A stretch of DNA of 64,000 bases from Candidatus Binatia bacterium (lineage in GTDB: Bacteria > Vulcanimicrobiota > Vulcanimicrobiia > Vulcanimicrobiales > Vulcanimicrobiaceae). The stretch covers positions 1-64,000 of the forward strand of contig DATKMJ010000067.1 of assembly GCA_035541935.1 (NCBI GenBank). Reading direction: 5' to 3'. The position numbers were made by a program, and so were the translations under genes. Numbering within the stretch: position 1 is the stretch's first letter; every line of letters starts with the position of its first letter. Under the pieces are notes generated by a model. The model had not been told where the DNA came from and did not search any database. It saw only the letters and a list, made by a program, of their open reading frames with translations. Shown in pieces: positions 61,425 through 64,000 of the stretch.

Positions 61425-61856
61425 ATGTTCCTATCTCTCGACGGAACGCTCGTCGTTCAGCTGATCAACTTCGCGATCTTCTTCGCGTTGTTGAACGTCG
61501 TCTTTCTGCGCCCCGTCAGCCGCGCGATCGTGAAACGCCGCGCCTACATCGACGGCCTCGTCGCCGACTACGACCGGTATCAAGAGGAAGCGCGGAAGCT
61601 GCGGGAAGAGGCCGAAGCGGTTCGTTCCGCCGCTCGTCGTAAGGCCGAGCACGGCATCGCCGCGGCGCGGGCCGCGGCGTCGAACGAAGCCGCCGAGATA
61701 TCGAGGCGGTACGCGCAAGAGACGAAGAGCACCGTCGAGGCCGCGCAGAGCATTGTCGCAGCCGAGCTCGAGAAAGCGCGCGTCGGTGAGGGAGAGGTCG
61801 TGCGCCGGCTCGCAAACGTCATGCTCGATCGGGTCGTGCCGGAGGCCGCTCGATGA
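61425..61856 (+). CDS. atpF: F0 ATP synthase subunit b
   Basis: A 143-residue stator protein: one N-terminal membrane helix (VVQLINFAIFFALLNVVFL) and a long charged helix forming the peripheral stalk. It is followed by a second, divergent b-type gene, so the stalk is likely a b/b' heterodimer. Confidence 0.92.
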   Translation: MFLSLDGTLVVQLINFAIFFALLNVVFLRPVSRAIVKRRAYIDGLVADYDRYQEEARKLREEAEAVRSAARRKAEHGIAAARAAASNEAAEISRRYAQETKSTVEAAQSIVAAELEKARVGEGEVVRRLANVMLDRVVPEAAR

Positions 61857-62356
61857 GCGACGCGCAGTTCTACATCAAGCTCGCGCTCTGGAGCCAGGTC
61901 GTCTCGTCGGCCGTCTTCATCGCCGCGCTCCTCTACGTCTGGTTCCGTTGGATCGTTCCGGTCGTCATGGCCGCGCAGGAACGCAGCAATCGGCAGATAG
62001 CGGAAGCCGAACGCCGCCGCGACGAGGTCAAAGGCGCGCTCGAGACGCTGCGGCGCGAGATCGAAGGGGCGCACCACGACGCAAAGCTGATCGAGGCGCG
62101 CGCGGAAGAACGGGGCGATCACGAACGGCAGGCGCTGATCGACGAGGCGACGGCCGCGGGCGAGCGCGCGCTGCAAGACGCCGGGCGCGAGCTGGAACGG
62201 GGGCGCGCCGCAGCGCGAACGCTCCTGCGCGACGAATTGTTCGAGCGCGCGCTGGCACTCGCCCGCGCCGACGCCGCGCGCACCGTCGACCGCGCGCTCG
62301 ACGCGCGGCTCGTCGAGCGCTGCGTCGGTTCCCTCGAGCGGGCCGCGCATGGTTAA
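61853..62356 (+). CDS. F0 ATP synthase subunit b' (second b-type subunit)
   Basis: A 167-residue protein with one membrane helix (VSSAVFIAALLYVWFRWIV) and a highly charged coiled coil ending near residue 130. It overlaps atpF by 4 bases and atpH by 8. Two b genes are known from cyanobacteria, alphaproteobacteria and others. Confidence 0.88.
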   Translation: MSDAQFYIKLALWSQVVSSAVFIAALLYVWFRWIVPVVMAAQERSNRQIAEAERRRDEVKGALETLRREIEGAHHDAKLIEARAEERGDHERQALIDEATAAGERALQDAGRELERGRAAARTLLRDELFERALALARADAARTVDRALDARLVERCVGSLERAAHG

Positions 62357-62891
62357 CCAGACGCTCGCGCGACGCTATGCGATCGCGATCGCCGCGGTAG
62401 CGCGAGAGCGCAACGCCGTCGAGCGCGTGAGCGCCGACCTGCGAGCCGTCGCGGCCGCCATCGGAGCCCCCGGCATCGTACGCGACTTCTTCGAATCGCC
62501 GGTGATCGATCGCCCCTCGAAAGAACGTCTGCTCGCAAAGGTCTTCGCGGGAAAGCTTCACGAGGTCGCGCTGCACTCCGTATTGCTGCTCGTTCGCAAA
62601 CGGCGCGAGAACCTGCTGGCGGCGATCGTGGCCGAGTATCTGGCGCTCGAACGAGCGGCGCGCGGCGTCGAGTTGCTGACCGTCGAATCGGCGCGTCCGC
62701 TCGAACGCTCCGAGGTGACGAGCCTCGTCGCGCGGCTCGAAAGCGTCTACGGAAAGAAGTACGAGGTGACGGAGGTCGTCGATCCCGAGTTGATCGGCGG
62801 TCTGCGCATCATGATGGGCGACCGCCGCATCGACGCTTCGATCGAAGGGCGCCTCGAAGCGCTCTCGCGCGAGCTCGCGCAAACATCGTAA
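62349..62891 (+). CDS. atpH: F1 ATP synthase subunit delta
   Basis: A 180-residue stator cap protein. ARRYAIAIAAVARE, FFESPVIDRPSKERLL and the C-terminal block DPELIGGLRIMMGDRRIDASI are typical. It connects the b dimer to the alpha/beta head. Confidence 0.94.
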   Translation: MVNQTLARRYAIAIAAVARERNAVERVSADLRAVAAAIGAPGIVRDFFESPVIDRPSKERLLAKVFAGKLHEVALHSVLLLVRKRRENLLAAIVAEYLALERAARGVELLTVESARPLERSEVTSLVARLESVYGKKYEVTEVVDPELIGGLRIMMGDRRIDASIEGRLEALSRELAQTS

Positions 62892-62917
62892 AGAACGCAC
62901 GTAAAGAAAGTTGACGA

Positions 62918-64000
<1,083 letters not shown>

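Overview
The window is a gene-dense, GC-rich bacterial chromosome segment with 4-base ATGA/GTGA/TTGA start-stop overlaps at most gene junctions. No gene-free stretch exceeds about 250 bases. The owner looks like a diderm: it has GmhA, split HldA/HldC, an LpxB-related glycosyltransferase and heptosyltransferase-type GT9 enzymes. Several gene orders and traits are Terrabacteria-like: rpiB-glyA-comEB-wecA-wecB-atp, a ribosomal protein L27 with a Firmicutes-type cleavable extension, and a YidC without the large periplasmic domain. With a GloVer-repeat lipoprotein and an ECF42-type sigma factor, this suggests an uncultured lineage such as Eremiobacterota (WPS-2). That placement is an inference from gene content and needs a tree.

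Layout. 1-2280 is an accessory island of visibly lower GC: the tail of an IS1-like transposase, a small winged-helix protein with a palindromic operator, a beta-class DNA methyltransferase, a convergent predicted PD-(D/E)XK endonuclease, and a KGG-type small basic protein. 2490-10193 (+) holds rpmA, obgE, nadD, a lipoprotein, maf, mreC, mreD, mrdA and an aminotransferase. 10190-26463 (-) is the classical origin-proximal set running from rpmH at 25.4 kb down to parB and beyond: rpmH, rnpA, yidD, yidC, jag, mnmE, two secreted paralogues, an HdeD-like protein, mnmG, a DGPF protein with its ECF sigma factor, rsmG, a LAGLIDADG-like ORF, cca, parA, parB, a tiny membrane protein, thiE, thiD and trpS. 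dnaA and oriC are not in the window.

26.5-47.0 kb (+) carries fabF, rnc, smc, purH, a VOC protein, hisS, accB, then an envelope sugar block (gmhA, hldA, hldC, an LpxB-like protein and five glycosyltransferases), aspS and a small secreted protein. One permease fusion (34.0-35.2 kb) is on the minus strand. 47.0-52.3 kb (-) is a compact operon for muropeptide/D-glutamate handling: dipeptide epimerase (DgcA-like), DUF1611 (DgcN-like), peptide-binding lipoprotein, C39-like peptidase, and a family 5 uracil-DNA glycosylase. 52.3-52.5 kb is non-coding and can fold into a long closing stem typical of a structured RNA. 53.3-64.0 kb (+) carries rpiB, glyA, comEB, wecA, wecB and the F1Fo ATP synthase operon as far as a truncated atpA. 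Two minus-strand genes (a TMEM175-like protein and the GloVer lipoprotein) are inserted in it.

The most unusual feature is the free-standing single-LAGLIDADG-like gene between rsmG and cca. It is bounded by two 27-bp near-identical repeats. Each is a palindrome whose arms match parS half-sites, and the repeats supply the start and stop codons at both junctions. It looks like a homing-type insertion into a palindromic, possibly ParB-related, target close to parAB.
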